In this document: one piece after another, positions 48,372 to 56,189 of the stretch
How the letters are laid out: each line of letters starts with the position of its first letter
Position numbering within the stretch: position 1 is the stretch's first letter
Source: Pseudomonas lalkuanensis
GTDB taxonomy: Bacteria; Pseudomonadota; Gammaproteobacteria; Pseudomonadales; Pseudomonadaceae
Length of the DNA stretch: 64,000 nucleotides
Assembly (NCBI RefSeq): GCF_008807375.1
Contig: NZ_CP043311.1
Span: forward strand, 4,010,001 to 4,074,000
Direction: 5' to 3'
Notes under the pieces: model-generated
Seen by the model: only the letters and a program-made list of their open reading frames with translations
What the model was told of the DNA's origin: nothing
Databases searched by the model: none
Translations under genes and position numbers: made by a program

Positions 48372-48868
48372 GGCGTGATCCCCGGAGCGACGCCGACCTC
48401 GGCATGGCGGCCAAGGCTTTCGCGCGGCATGGTCGACCTGAACACCGGGAGCGTGAAGCTGCCGCCGAAGCCGGGGATCAGGAAGTTGAAAGTGAAGTTC
48501 TGCAGGCGCAGTTCGACGTAGCGAATGGCGCGGAAACCGGTGGCACTGGCGGTATCGCCGGGACTGGCGACTGTCGCGCCGCCCTCGTCCAGGTACACCA
48601 GGCTCAGGTCGGCCGTATCGAGCTGGTTGATCAGGCTGCTGGCGCCACTGTCGGTAGCCGCGTTGAAGATGGCCCGACGCAGGACCACCGGGTCGCTGAT
48701 ATCGCATACCGCGGCCAGGCGCGCACCACGACGCACCGTCTCGTTCAGGGCGTTGATGGTGAAGAACAGCCGCCCCATCTCCAACATGCCGAACAGCACC
48801 ACGAAGAGCACGAGCCCGGTGATGGCGAACTCCACCGTATAGGTACCGCGCATCCGTCTGGCTTTCAT
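48365..48868 (-). CDS. TadE-like pseudopilin (second copy)
   Basis: A 167-residue pseudopilin-like protein. It starts MKARRMRGTYTVEFAITGLVLF, with the TadE-type membrane segment and Glu in TVEFAI (about residues 10-15), where prepilin peptidase cleaves nearby. A periplasmic domain follows with ETVRRGARLAAVCDISDPVVL. The start overlaps the tadE stop as ATGA, so the two are coupled. It occupies the tadF position of other Tad loci, but I do not assign the symbol from sequence. Confidence 0.82.
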   Translation of the reverse strand: MKARRMRGTYTVEFAITGLVLFVVLFGMLEMGRLFFTINALNETVRRGARLAAVCDISDPVVLRRAIFNAATDSGASSLINQLDTADLSLVYLDEGGATVASPGDTASATGFRAIRYVELRLQNFTFNFLIPGFGGSFTLPVFRSTMPRESLGRHAEVGVAPGITPC

Positions 48869-49344
48869 CACAGCGCCCTCATCACGGTGGTGGCCACCAA
48901 CGGGAAGTCCAGCCGCATCGAGCTGCCGACCAGGGCCGGCAGGCCGCTGCCGAACAGGGGCTGAAAGGTGTAGCTGATGCTCACCTGCACATGGTCCGTG
49001 GTACCAGCCACGGTGGAAACCTGCACATTGGCCGTGCTCAATCCGGGTACCAGGGGTTGCATGCCCAGACGCACCACGGGCGAGCCGTAGACCGCCAGGT
49101 TCTGGGTTTCGGTTCTCAGTGTGGCGCCGACCTCGACCCGCCCCTGCGTGCGATCGAACGCCTTGCCGGCGACGTAGCGCACCGCGTCGCGGTTGGCCTG
49201 CAGCAGGCTGTTGAACTGCAGCAGCATGCGTCCGATCTCGCTCACGGCCAGCAGCAACAGCACCAGCAACGGCAGGGCCAGGGCAAACTCCACCATGGCC
49301 AACCCCCGCTGCCCGCGCCTGCCTTTGCATGGAATACGTCGCAT
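48868..49344 (-). CDS. tadE: TadE pseudopilin
   Basis: A 158-residue minor pilin-like protein. It starts MRRIPCKGRRGQRGLAMVEFALALPLLVLLLLAV, with the GLAMVEFAL motif marking the TadE domain and its membrane helix at about 16-38. The rest is periplasmic and beta-rich. The likely TadV/prepilin peptidase cleavage is at G/L before AMVEF. It ends in ATGA with the next gene and begins 8 bases after tadG. Confidence 0.88.
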   Translation of the reverse strand: MRRIPCKGRRGQRGLAMVEFALALPLLVLLLLAVSEIGRMLLQFNSLLQANRDAVRYVAGKAFDRTQGRVEVGATLRTETQNLAVYGSPVVRLGMQPLVPGLSTANVQVSTVAGTTDHVQVSISYTFQPLFGSGLPALVGSSMRLDFPLVATTVMRAL

Positions 49345-49352
49345 GGCGCCTC

Positions 49353-50732
49353 CTATGAGTCGCTGCTCGGTGTGCGGCTGTCGTCGATATAGGTCTTGTA
49401 GAGCTGGATGATCTGCGGCCCGGATTCGGTGGATGGATTGGGCCCTGGCAGGTCGTCGCCCTCGCACTCCTGAATGAACTGGCCGAGCAACCAGGCGGCG
49501 CCACCCTGCTGGTCCATGGGCTGCAGCACGAAGAAGCAGCCGAAACCCAGTACGGGAACCGAAGCGGTGCCGCCATCCGTACCACTGCATCTGCCGATAA
49601 CGATCTTCAGCATGCGCCGCTCGAACACACCGTTGGTGCGGCAACCGGCGGCCGAAGGATTGTCGACGCAGGTCGCGGTGCGGCTCTTCCAGTCGTTGTA
49701 ATCGAACAGTGCAGTGCCATCTGCGGTGCTAAGGTTTCCGCGCGCGTCAGTGCTCACCACCCCACCACCGCCGCCGAGGTAGCTCACTACCCCAGTGTCC
49801 AGGTTGGGCTCGAGGGCACCCTTGCCATTGCCGAGCTTGTTGTAGTCCACCACCAGGTCGGGTGGATAGTCAGCCTCGGAAAGCCCCCCACCCTGGTACT
49901 CGCCAAAGCGGGTATTAAGACCCTGGACCGATGGACCCACGGTATTGCCGGGCTTGGTGGCGACGTTGTTGCCGATTTCCGGACACAGGGTCCCGCCGCC
50001 CGCCAGTTGCTCGCGTACTGTGCTACCCCCCGAGCCGAAATCCAGCAACTGGAAATTGCCCGGACCGATCCCCGAGGTGTCGTTCTTGGCCGTCTTCAGC
50101 ACTTCCAGGTCGCCAAGACGGAAACCCCAGTAGAGGCCGTTGGCCGGATCATGCTGGCCGGCTCCGGTATCGCCGCAGACCATCACAGGAGCGAGGTCGC
50201 AAGGACTGGTGGGGCTCGGCCCGGCAGTGGCGATGGCGGCCACGGCCTTGTCCACGGCACCACCGCCAAAGAGGCTCAACACACCCCAGAGGATTCCCGT
50301 CAGAGGGTAATCCGGCACCGACACACGTACATAGCGCGGGCTGCTACCCACCGGTCCGGCAACCGAAAAGGGACCGTAGACGCTGGCCGACTGGGTGATC
50401 ACGACGAAGCCCGAATCGGCGGCCAGTGCCGCCGCCAGTTCGCCATTGCCGGTAGCGTTGGCGTTGCGTGTGAAGGTGTCCATGGCCGCTTCCCGCGCCA
50501 GCCGCGCCGCCTCCGCTGAACCCTGGACCTGGCTGAGCGTCTTCGCGCCACTGAGGGCCGCAGCGTCCACCGCGTTCTGCAGCCGGGTCTTGTTCACCAG
50601 CAGGTGGCCGCCGTCCAGCGCCAGGGCGGCCATGGCCACCAGGGCGAGCATTGCGACCGCCAACAATGCCATGACCGAACCCCGTTGGCGCCGGGGCATG
50701 GCGCATGGTCTTCCGGGGATTCTCGGGTTCAT
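49353..50732 (-). CDS. tadG: TadG-like pilus-associated protein
   Basis: A 459-residue secreted or membrane-anchored protein. The N-terminal MPRRQRGSVMALLAVAMLALVAMAALALDGGHLLVNKTRLQNAVDAAAL matches the TadG/Flp-pilus Tad_N domain, with one membrane helix at about 19-42 and the conserved Ala-rich DAAALSGA segment. A large periplasmic part with cysteines (CDLAPVMVCGD, CVDNPSAAGC, CSGTDG) follows. I use the ATG of MNPRIPGRP (GAGG 9 bases upstream); 50699 and 50747 are alternatives. It probably links the machinery to the envelope. Confidence 0.82.
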   Translation of the reverse strand: MNPRIPGRPCAMPRRQRGSVMALLAVAMLALVAMAALALDGGHLLVNKTRLQNAVDAAALSGAKTLSQVQGSAEAARLAREAAMDTFTRNANATGNGELAAALAADSGFVVITQSASVYGPFSVAGPVGSSPRYVRVSVPDYPLTGILWGVLSLFGGGAVDKAVAAIATAGPSPTSPCDLAPVMVCGDTGAGQHDPANGLYWGFRLGDLEVLKTAKNDTSGIGPGNFQLLDFGSGGSTVREQLAGGGTLCPEIGNNVATKPGNTVGPSVQGLNTRFGEYQGGGLSEADYPPDLVVDYNKLGNGKGALEPNLDTGVVSYLGGGGGVVSTDARGNLSTADGTALFDYNDWKSRTATCVDNPSAAGCRTNGVFERRMLKIVIGRCSGTDGGTASVPVLGFGCFFVLQPMDQQGGAAWLLGQFIQECEGDDLPGPNPSTESGPQIIQLYKTYIDDSRTPSSDS

Positions 50733-50743
50733 GGCTGCCGGCC

Positions 50744-51019
50744 TCACTCGTTACCAATGTTGATCTGGATGGGCTGGCCGACCTGCGAGGCATTGCCCTT
50801 GGTGCCGCGATAGCCGTCCATGACCTGTTCGGTCAGGGCACCGTCCATGCCGGCGGGTGACACCCCGGTACCTGGGTTGGCAGCGCGCTGCTTGTCGGCG
50901 ATCTGCTGGTAGCTGGTCTGGTAGACGCTGTAGCCGAGGGTGCCGACGCGACCTTCCTCGTAGCCCATGACGCAACCACCGCAGATCGCTAGCAGGCAGA
51001 AGGGAATGATCGTTTTCAT
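50744..51019 (-). CDS. Small envelope protein in the rcpB position
   Basis: A 91-residue exported protein. MKTIIPFCLLAICGGCVMGYEEG is a signal-like N terminus with cysteines at 8, 13 and 16; it may be a lipoprotein but the lipobox is poor. The mature part (SVYQTSYQQIADKQRAANPG) is polar. It lies directly after rcpA and before tadG, where other Tad loci encode the outer-membrane protein RcpB, but it is far shorter and I see no similarity. Its role in secretin assembly is only suggested by position. Confidence 0.7.
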   Translation of the reverse strand: MKTIIPFCLLAICGGCVMGYEEGRVGTLGYSVYQTSYQQIADKQRAANPGTGVSPAGMDGALTEQVMDGYRGTKGNASQVGQPIQINIGNE

Positions 51020-51034
51020 GTGCAGGGTCTCCGG

Positions 51035-52537
51035 CTACTTGAGGTCATGGCCGAAACGGCCTTCGCTGACGCCGAGGCTGACGGGCACCGGCCGGCCGGC
51101 CTCGCGCCCTTTGGTCTTGCCCAGCAGATAGAAGTCCTGGTCGCTGGGCTCGACGAACTTCTCGGTAGGCAGGCGCACCGTCCTGGCATCCACCGGCTTG
51201 GCCAGGTGCGGCGTGACCAAGATCACCAGCTCGGTTTCGCCGTTGATGAACTGCTGGCTGCGGAACAGGTGACCGAGTACCGGAACATCACCCAGGCCCG
51301 GGAAGCGGCTGACGAAGTCGCGGGTGTTCTCGCTGATCAGGCCGGCGATGGCGATGGTCTGGCCATTGCCGAGTTCCACGGTGGACTGCGCGCTGCGCTT
51401 GGTCAGCGAAGGGATGACCTGGGCGACGCCGTCACCCAGCACGCTGTCCAGGCCGGTATCCAGCACCAGGGAGTTGGCGTTGGAAATCTCGCTCACCGAG
51501 ACATTGAGGTTCAGGTTGATGCGTCCCTCATCCAGGACCACCGGAAGGAATTTCACCCCGACGCCGAACTCCTTGAACTCGATGGTGATGCCCTCGTCCT
51601 CGGTGATCGGGATCGGGAATTCACCGCCGGAGATGAACTCGGCCTGCTGCCCGCTCAGCGTGGTCAGGGTGGGCTCGGCCAGCACCTTGGCGGACCCATT
51701 GTCCTTGGCGGCTTCGAGGACGACGTTGAAGAGGAAGTCATCCGACAGGAACTGGCCGAAGAAGCCCTTGCCATTGCCCAGCAGGGCAGTCGGGTTGACC
51801 AGGCCATCGGTGTCAAAGCCCAGCCGCTGGCCATTGTTGAACCCTCCCGTGGTCCAGTTGCCGTTCCGGCTCAAGGCGTTGAAGCGGACGTCCAGGCTCT
51901 TGAGCAGGTTGCGTTGCATCTCGGCCACCTTGACCTCCAGCATCACCTGCTGGGTTCCGCCGACGGTGAGCAGGTTGATCACCTCCAGCGACTGGGCCGG
52001 GGACTGCTTCGCCTGCTCGCCTTCCCCCTGCACGATGCTGGAGGTCTGGGCGGAGTAGGACTTGGCTACCTTCACCGCCGTGTCCATCACCGAGGCGTTG
52101 CTGACCTGGCCGCGCAACACCAGCGAGCCCTGGGCGCTGAATACCTCGATGCGCTCGTTGGGCATCAGCTGGTGCAGCTTTTCCTTGAGACCGCCGAGAT
52201 CGTGCACCACATCCAGTTCGAGGCTGTCGATCAGGCGATTGCTGTTGTCCCACAACAGCACGTTGGTGCTGCCCAGGGAGCGCCCCAGCAGGTAGAGCTG
52301 GTTGGGCGTGGTCATGAGGATGTCGGCGATCTCCGGGTTGCCCACCGAGATGCGTTTGACCGCAACGCGGGTAGTCAGGACGCGCGCCTTGTAAATGGGA
52401 ACCTGGATGTGGCCCTTGTTTTGCGCGGACATCCCTACCACCGCCCCCGAAGGCTGCGCCGCAGGCACGGGAGCCGGCTGTACCGTCCAGGCCAGCAGCA
52501 TCACTGCCAGGGCCCCTAGTTTGCGAATGCCTTGCAT
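51035..52537 (-). CDS. rcpA: Tad outer-membrane secretin RcpA (CpaC family)
   Basis: Outer-membrane secretin channel for Flp pili. The 500-residue protein has a signal peptide (MQGIRKLGALAVMLLAWTVQPAPVPA), an N-terminal BON-like/N domain with ISVGNPEIADILMTTPNQLYLLG, and the C-terminal secretin domain with LAEPTLTTLSGQQAEFISGGEFPIPI (about 285-310) and VPVLGHLFRSQQFINGETELVILVTPHL near 425-452. It is 51 bases from rcpC and 15 bases before the small envelope protein. Confidence 0.95.
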   Translation of the reverse strand: MQGIRKLGALAVMLLAWTVQPAPVPAAQPSGAVVGMSAQNKGHIQVPIYKARVLTTRVAVKRISVGNPEIADILMTTPNQLYLLGRSLGSTNVLLWDNSNRLIDSLELDVVHDLGGLKEKLHQLMPNERIEVFSAQGSLVLRGQVSNASVMDTAVKVAKSYSAQTSSIVQGEGEQAKQSPAQSLEVINLLTVGGTQQVMLEVKVAEMQRNLLKSLDVRFNALSRNGNWTTGGFNNGQRLGFDTDGLVNPTALLGNGKGFFGQFLSDDFLFNVVLEAAKDNGSAKVLAEPTLTTLSGQQAEFISGGEFPIPITEDEGITIEFKEFGVGVKFLPVVLDEGRINLNLNVSVSEISNANSLVLDTGLDSVLGDGVAQVIPSLTKRSAQSTVELGNGQTIAIAGLISENTRDFVSRFPGLGDVPVLGHLFRSQQFINGETELVILVTPHLAKPVDARTVRLPTEKFVEPSDQDFYLLGKTKGREAGRPVPVSLGVSEGRFGHDLK

Positions 52538-52588
52538 AACCCTCTCCTCCTCTGACTGGCCGCTACTGCACCGGCCTGCTGGGCCCGG

Positions 52589-53395
52589 CTAGAACTGCGC
52601 CTTCGCCACTTTCACTTCAGTGCCACGGATGATGATCACGCCGCTGGGACCTTCCATCCGGCGCACCACGGGACGGGGTGTCACCGATACCGCCGGTGCC
52701 GCCGGCGCAGGTTTGGTCGCAGCTACGGCCTCGGTCTTCTTGCGATCATCCAGGGGGTTGCGCAGGGCAAGCTGCAGGCGCCCTTCGCTCATGGCCTTGA
52801 CCAGCACCTCGGCCTCCTTGGGCGTCATTTCCAGGGTCACCGCGCGCACCACCACAGGTTGGGTCTTGTCGGTGCTGGCGGTCTGGTCCACGGCCAGCAC
52901 ACGCAGGTCCTGAAGGATGGTCTTGGACTCGCTGTCGTTGCTGCCATTCACTTGCCGGGTCGCCAGTACGTCGACCCGGTTGCCCGGCAGCAGGAAGCCG
53001 CCTACGCCCACCACATCATCGACCCGCACCGATATCGCGCGCTTGTCGGACTCGATCAGCGACGCCAGGGTACTGCCGCCCAGGTGTTCGGCCACCCGCG
53101 CACTGCGCAGGATGTCGCCGCGCAGCATGGGGAAGGTGGCGATCTTGCCCACGACCGCTTCGGGAGCGTTGAAGGCATCGTCCGGCACCGTGCCCTTGGG
53201 CATGCGCACCACGGTCACCTGCTGGGCCTCGATCATCTGCCCAAAGGGGATTTCCACCGTGGCCACAACCACCGCCTGCAGGTTGTCATCGGGGCTTGCG
53301 TTGAGCTTGGCGCTCAACCAGTTGTTGGCCATCCAGGCGGCACCCAGCCCCAGCAGCAGGGACAGGGCAACCAGAGTGAGGGTTCGTGCGCTCAT
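52589..53395 (-). CDS. rcpC: Flp pilus assembly protein RcpC (CpaB family)
   Basis: Periplasmic membrane-anchored protein of the secretin complex. The 268-residue protein begins MSARTLTLVALSLLLGLGAAWMANNWL (signal anchor), then the SAF domain with VVVATVEIPFGQMIEAQQVTVV and FPMLRGDILRSARVAE, and the RcpC/CpaB region RAISVRVDDVVGVGGFLLPGNRVDVLAT at about 118-145. It starts 12 bases after the AAA ATPase gene. Confidence 0.93.
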   Translation of the reverse strand: MSARTLTLVALSLLLGLGAAWMANNWLSAKLNASPDDNLQAVVVATVEIPFGQMIEAQQVTVVRMPKGTVPDDAFNAPEAVVGKIATFPMLRGDILRSARVAEHLGGSTLASLIESDKRAISVRVDDVVGVGGFLLPGNRVDVLATRQVNGSNDSESKTILQDLRVLAVDQTASTDKTQPVVVRAVTLEMTPKEAEVLVKAMSEGRLQLALRNPLDDRKKTEAVAATKPAPAAPAVSVTPRPVVRRMEGPSGVIIIRGTEVKVAKAQF

Positions 53396-53407
53396 GTCGG
53401 TTTCTCC

Positions 53408-54730
53408 TCAGCCAAGGAAATCGAGCTGGACGAAGTAGTTGTGCCAGGCCCATTCCAGGTCCTGCGGTGACAGCGGGCCCGAGCCGTCGAGGTAACGCTG
53501 GCGGTCCAGCGCCATGCCCAACAGGTCCCGCGGGTGGCAGGGCACCAGCGGCATCCCCTGGAGCTCGTAGAGTCCCTGGAGCACGTAGCGCAGCAGGACA
53601 GGATCGAAGGGAATACCCAGCCGCTCGGTCTCCTGGCGCCAGATGCGCTCGAACTCCTGGGGCTGCAGGTAGTTGAAGTGCAGCTTGTAGCCAATGCGCC
53701 GGAGAAAGGCTTCGTCGGCCAACTCCAGCGGATTGAGGTTGGTGGAGAACACCAGGATCAGGTCGAAGGGCAGCTCGCAATGGCGCCCACCGCCCAGATT
53801 GAGGAAGTCACGTTTCTCTTCCATGGGCACGATCCAGCGGTTCAGCAGCTCGGCCGGAGCCATGCGCTGGCGGCCCATGTCGTCGATGATGAACAGGCCG
53901 TTGCTCGCCTTCAGTTGCAGCGGCGCCTGATACAGCCGGCTGAAAGCGTCGTAGCGGATGTCCAACTGCTCCATGCTCAGCTCGCCGCCGGTGATCAGGA
54001 TCGGCCGTTTGCAGCAGACCAGCCGGCGGTCGATGCCTTCGTCCAGCAGCAGCTTGTTGGGTTGCGCGTTGTCTTCCAGGAGGTGATGCACCTGGGGGTC
54101 GTAGATTTCCACCACCGCCTCGTTGATGGCGATGGCGTAGGGCACCCAGATGGCTTCGTCGAACAGCCGAATCAGGCGGCTGCTGATATAGGTCTTACCG
54201 GTACCGGCCGGGCCGTAGATCATGATGGCGCGGCCGGAGTTCATCGCTACGCCGAGCTGGTCGAGCATGGCGTCGGCCAGCACCACGCCCTGGAATGCGC
54301 TGCGCATTTCACGCGCGGTGATGCGACCGTGATGGATGGTCTGCAGCTTGAGCAGCGAGCGGTAGGTGCTGACCGGGAAGGGCGCGGCACCAATGTAGCC
54401 GCTGCGTGCCAGGGCATCGCGGGCGGCGCTGCGGCCGCGCTCGGTGAGCCCGTAGCGCAAGGCCTGGCCACCGGTTTGGCCAAGGACTTCGATGCGGCCA
54501 TCCTTGCGCAGGAAACTGAGGATCTCCTCCAGCACAGCTCCGGTCAGCGCCAGACGTTCCACCAGCTTCGGCAGGTCCAGCACGCCGGCATCGTGCAGGT
54601 GCTTGCAGACCAGGTCGCCCAGGAAATTCTCCGCCAGACCGGTTTCGCGAACATTGCGTGGCAAGGGCGCCAGACGCTGCACCGCCTCACGCTCGCTGGG
54701 GTAGCTTCCATTGTCGGTGACGGCGTACAT
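53408..54730 (-). CDS. AAA ATPase with N-terminal helical/winged-helix region, in Tad locus
   Basis: A 440-residue ATPase that is not part of the core Tad set. Residues about 30-115 look like winged helices (FLGDLVCKHLHDAGVLDL; LFLRKDG-type segments; YGLTERGRSAARDALARSG). The AAA core has Walker A GPAGTGKT (about 174-181), Walker B LFIIDDMG (about 278-285), and a sensor FSTNLNPLELADEAFLRRIG (about 332-351) like MoxR-type or ClpX-related loaders. It is in line between the prepilin peptidase and rcpC. It may remodel a pilus component or act as a regulator. I do not recognise a specific name. Confidence 0.85.
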   Translation of the reverse strand: MYAVTDNGSYPSEREAVQRLAPLPRNVRETGLAENFLGDLVCKHLHDAGVLDLPKLVERLALTGAVLEEILSFLRKDGRIEVLGQTGGQALRYGLTERGRSAARDALARSGYIGAAPFPVSTYRSLLKLQTIHHGRITAREMRSAFQGVVLADAMLDQLGVAMNSGRAIMIYGPAGTGKTYISSRLIRLFDEAIWVPYAIAINEAVVEIYDPQVHHLLEDNAQPNKLLLDEGIDRRLVCCKRPILITGGELSMEQLDIRYDAFSRLYQAPLQLKASNGLFIIDDMGRQRMAPAELLNRWIVPMEEKRDFLNLGGGRHCELPFDLILVFSTNLNPLELADEAFLRRIGYKLHFNYLQPQEFERIWRQETERLGIPFDPVLLRYVLQGLYELQGMPLVPCHPRDLLGMALDRQRYLDGSGPLSPQDLEWAWHNYFVQLDFLG

Positions 54731-54745
54731 GGCAGACGTCCTCGC

Positions 54746-55264
54746 CTATGCGGTCAAGGTGAACCACAGGCTGCTGGCCAGGGTTCCCAGGAGAATCGCG
54801 ATCGAGAAGGGAAAGGGCTTGCCAGCCACCTCCCCTGCCACCGGGGCTACATAGGCATGGGCCCTGAGCATCAACAAGTAACGCGACAGGGTCAGTGGAA
54901 GCTGGCCCCGTACCAGAACCAGCAGGACGCCGCAGCAACCGCCTGCGATCAAGCTGTACAGGGCGGCCCAGGTCGCGTCATGGGCCGAGAGAAAGGCCCC
55001 GGTCATGGCCATCAGCTTCACGTCACCTGCCGCCATGCCACCCAGTGCATACATGGGCAGAAAAATGGCGAAGCCGACCAGCATGCCCAGAATCCCGTCG
55101 CCCAGGCCGCTGAGGCCCGTCGAGTACACCTGGCCGGCCAGGCCCAGGCCGAGACCGAGGAGAATCAGCAGGTTGGGGATGCGGTGGCTTCGCAGGTCAC
55201 TCACCACCGCAAAGCCCAGCAGCCCCAGCAGTAAGACAGCGTTATGCATCTGCTCTATGGCCAT
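54746..55264 (-). CDS. tadV: Prepilin peptidase (TadV/CpaA family)
   Basis: Inner-membrane aspartyl protease that cleaves Flp and TadE leader peptides. The 172-residue protein has about six membrane segments, the first catalytic Asp in VVSDLRSHRIPN (about residue 23) and the second in GGMAAGDVKLMAM (the GxGD-type site, here AAGD, about residue 80). Compact length is typical of TadV rather than PilD. The ATG at 55264 has GGAG 11 bases upstream; an internal Met at 55249 is possible. It lies 30 bases after the second flp gene. Confidence 0.9.
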   Translation of the reverse strand: MAIEQMHNAVLLLGLLGFAVVSDLRSHRIPNLLILLGLGLGLAGQVYSTGLSGLGDGILGMLVGFAIFLPMYALGGMAAGDVKLMAMTGAFLSAHDATWAALYSLIAGGCCGVLLVLVRGQLPLTLSRYLLMLRAHAYVAPVAGEVAGKPFPFSIAILLGTLASSLWFTLTA

Positions 55265-55294
55265 GACTGCATCGCTCCAAGGAAGAAGAGGGTA

Positions 55295-55486
55295 CTAGCA
55301 GGCGCCGCCTTTGATGGCCTGGCAGATCGCCCGGATCTTGGTATCCACCTCCCCCCCCAGCAACGTGAAGGCGGTGACAACTGCAGCGGTGATCAGGCCA
55401 CCGGCGACCGCATACTCGACGATGGTCAGGCCATCCTCGTCCTTCACAAACTTCATCACCGAGGTCTTGATCGATAGGAATGTCAT
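55295..55486 (-). CDS. flp: Flp-type major pilin (downstream copy)
   Basis: A 63-residue prepilin. MTFLSIKTSVMKFVKDEDG is the leader, cleaved at G/L before TIVEYAVAGGLI, the Flp motif with Glu and Tyr at +4/+5. The mature part is a hydrophobic helix (about 20-43), then TLLGGEVDTKIRAICQ, ending IKGGAC with a terminal Cys. GAGG lies about 8 bases before this ATG; a GTG 9 bases upstream is also in frame. It is nearly identical in plan to the next flp gene and differs mainly after residue 45. Confidence 0.92.
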   Translation of the reverse strand: MTFLSIKTSVMKFVKDEDGLTIVEYAVAGGLITAAVVTAFTLLGGEVDTKIRAICQAIKGGAC

Positions 55487-55626
55487 TTCACTCACCTCAC
55501 TCAGGTTAAGGCCTCAGGTCCGGTGGCCATGATCGCCTCGCCTTAGCCCACCCCGAGCGTACTGAAGGGGGCCAGGCGTTTATCGAGGATGGCCAGGACC
55601 TTGCTGCAGTCGTCGAATGGGATCGC

Positions 55627-55818
55627 TTAGCAGGCCGCGCCTTTGATGGCAGCGCAAATGTTCCGGATTCTGGTGTTCACCTCGCCACCCAGCAGGGTGA
55701 AGGCAGTGACCACTGCAGCGGTAATCAGGCCGCCCGCTACGGCGTACTCGACGATGGTCAGGCCATCCTCATCCTTCGCGAATTTCGTCACCGAAGCCTT
55801 GATCGATTGGAAAGTCAT
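55627..55818 (-). CDS. flp: Flp-type major pilin (upstream copy)
   Basis: A 63-residue prepilin starting MTFQSIKASVTKFAKDEDG, cleaved before LTIVEYAVAGGLI. The helix region AAVVTAFTLLGGEV is the same as in the other copy; the end differs (NTRIRNICAAIKGAAC). Upstream, CACCTCACTCAGGTT (plus strand) is repeated before both copies, so the duplication includes the ribosome site. As first gene of the tad operon it should be the most highly expressed. Confidence 0.92.
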   Translation of the reverse strand: MTFQSIKASVTKFAKDEDGLTIVEYAVAGGLITAAVVTAFTLLGGEVNTRIRNICAAIKGAAC

Positions 55819-56189
55819 TTCGCCCACCTCACTCAGGTTGTATCTGCAGGTCCGGCGACGCTCTTCGCCCCGCCTGAGTCCACCCTAGCCACCCCCAAAA
55901 GTGGGGAGTTAGGAGTTTTTTGCGGATACCTAGGACTTTCTTGCGCGCTGTCGATGAGCAATCGGCAAATCGCTCAAGCCCAGCAAGGGCGCGGCTTACA
56001 GAGGGGTGACTGGTCGGGTGACGAACGGTAGGGTCGGCTTGGAAGCCGCGAAAAATGGGGCACCCACTTTTGGATAGAACGGAGTTGTTGGAGTTTTCCA
56101 GGACTTATAGGGATTGGTTCTTTGGCGTAATGGCACACTGACAATACTGCACCTCGGGTAACCACAATAATTTGGCGCAGGGTTAGAAC
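55819..56189. promoter_or_regulatory. Divergent regulatory region between flp and AraC-type gene
   Basis: A 371-base gap holding promoters for the tad operon and its putative regulator. CCAAAAGTGGG (55895-55905) and its exact complement CCCACTTTTGG (56063-56073) face each other 157 bases apart. Next to each is a similar stretch, GGAGTTAGGAGTTTT (55904-55918) and GGAGTTGTTGGAGTTTT (56081-56097), ending near AGGACTT. These look like paired operators. A convincing sigma70 or sigma54 promoter is not seen. Confidence 0.5.

Noticed and set aside
56131..56151. TGGCAC...TGCA pattern resembling a sigma54 promoter before the AraC gene
   Set aside because: The GC that should lie 12 bases after GG is displaced by five bases, so the -24/-12 spacing is wrong.
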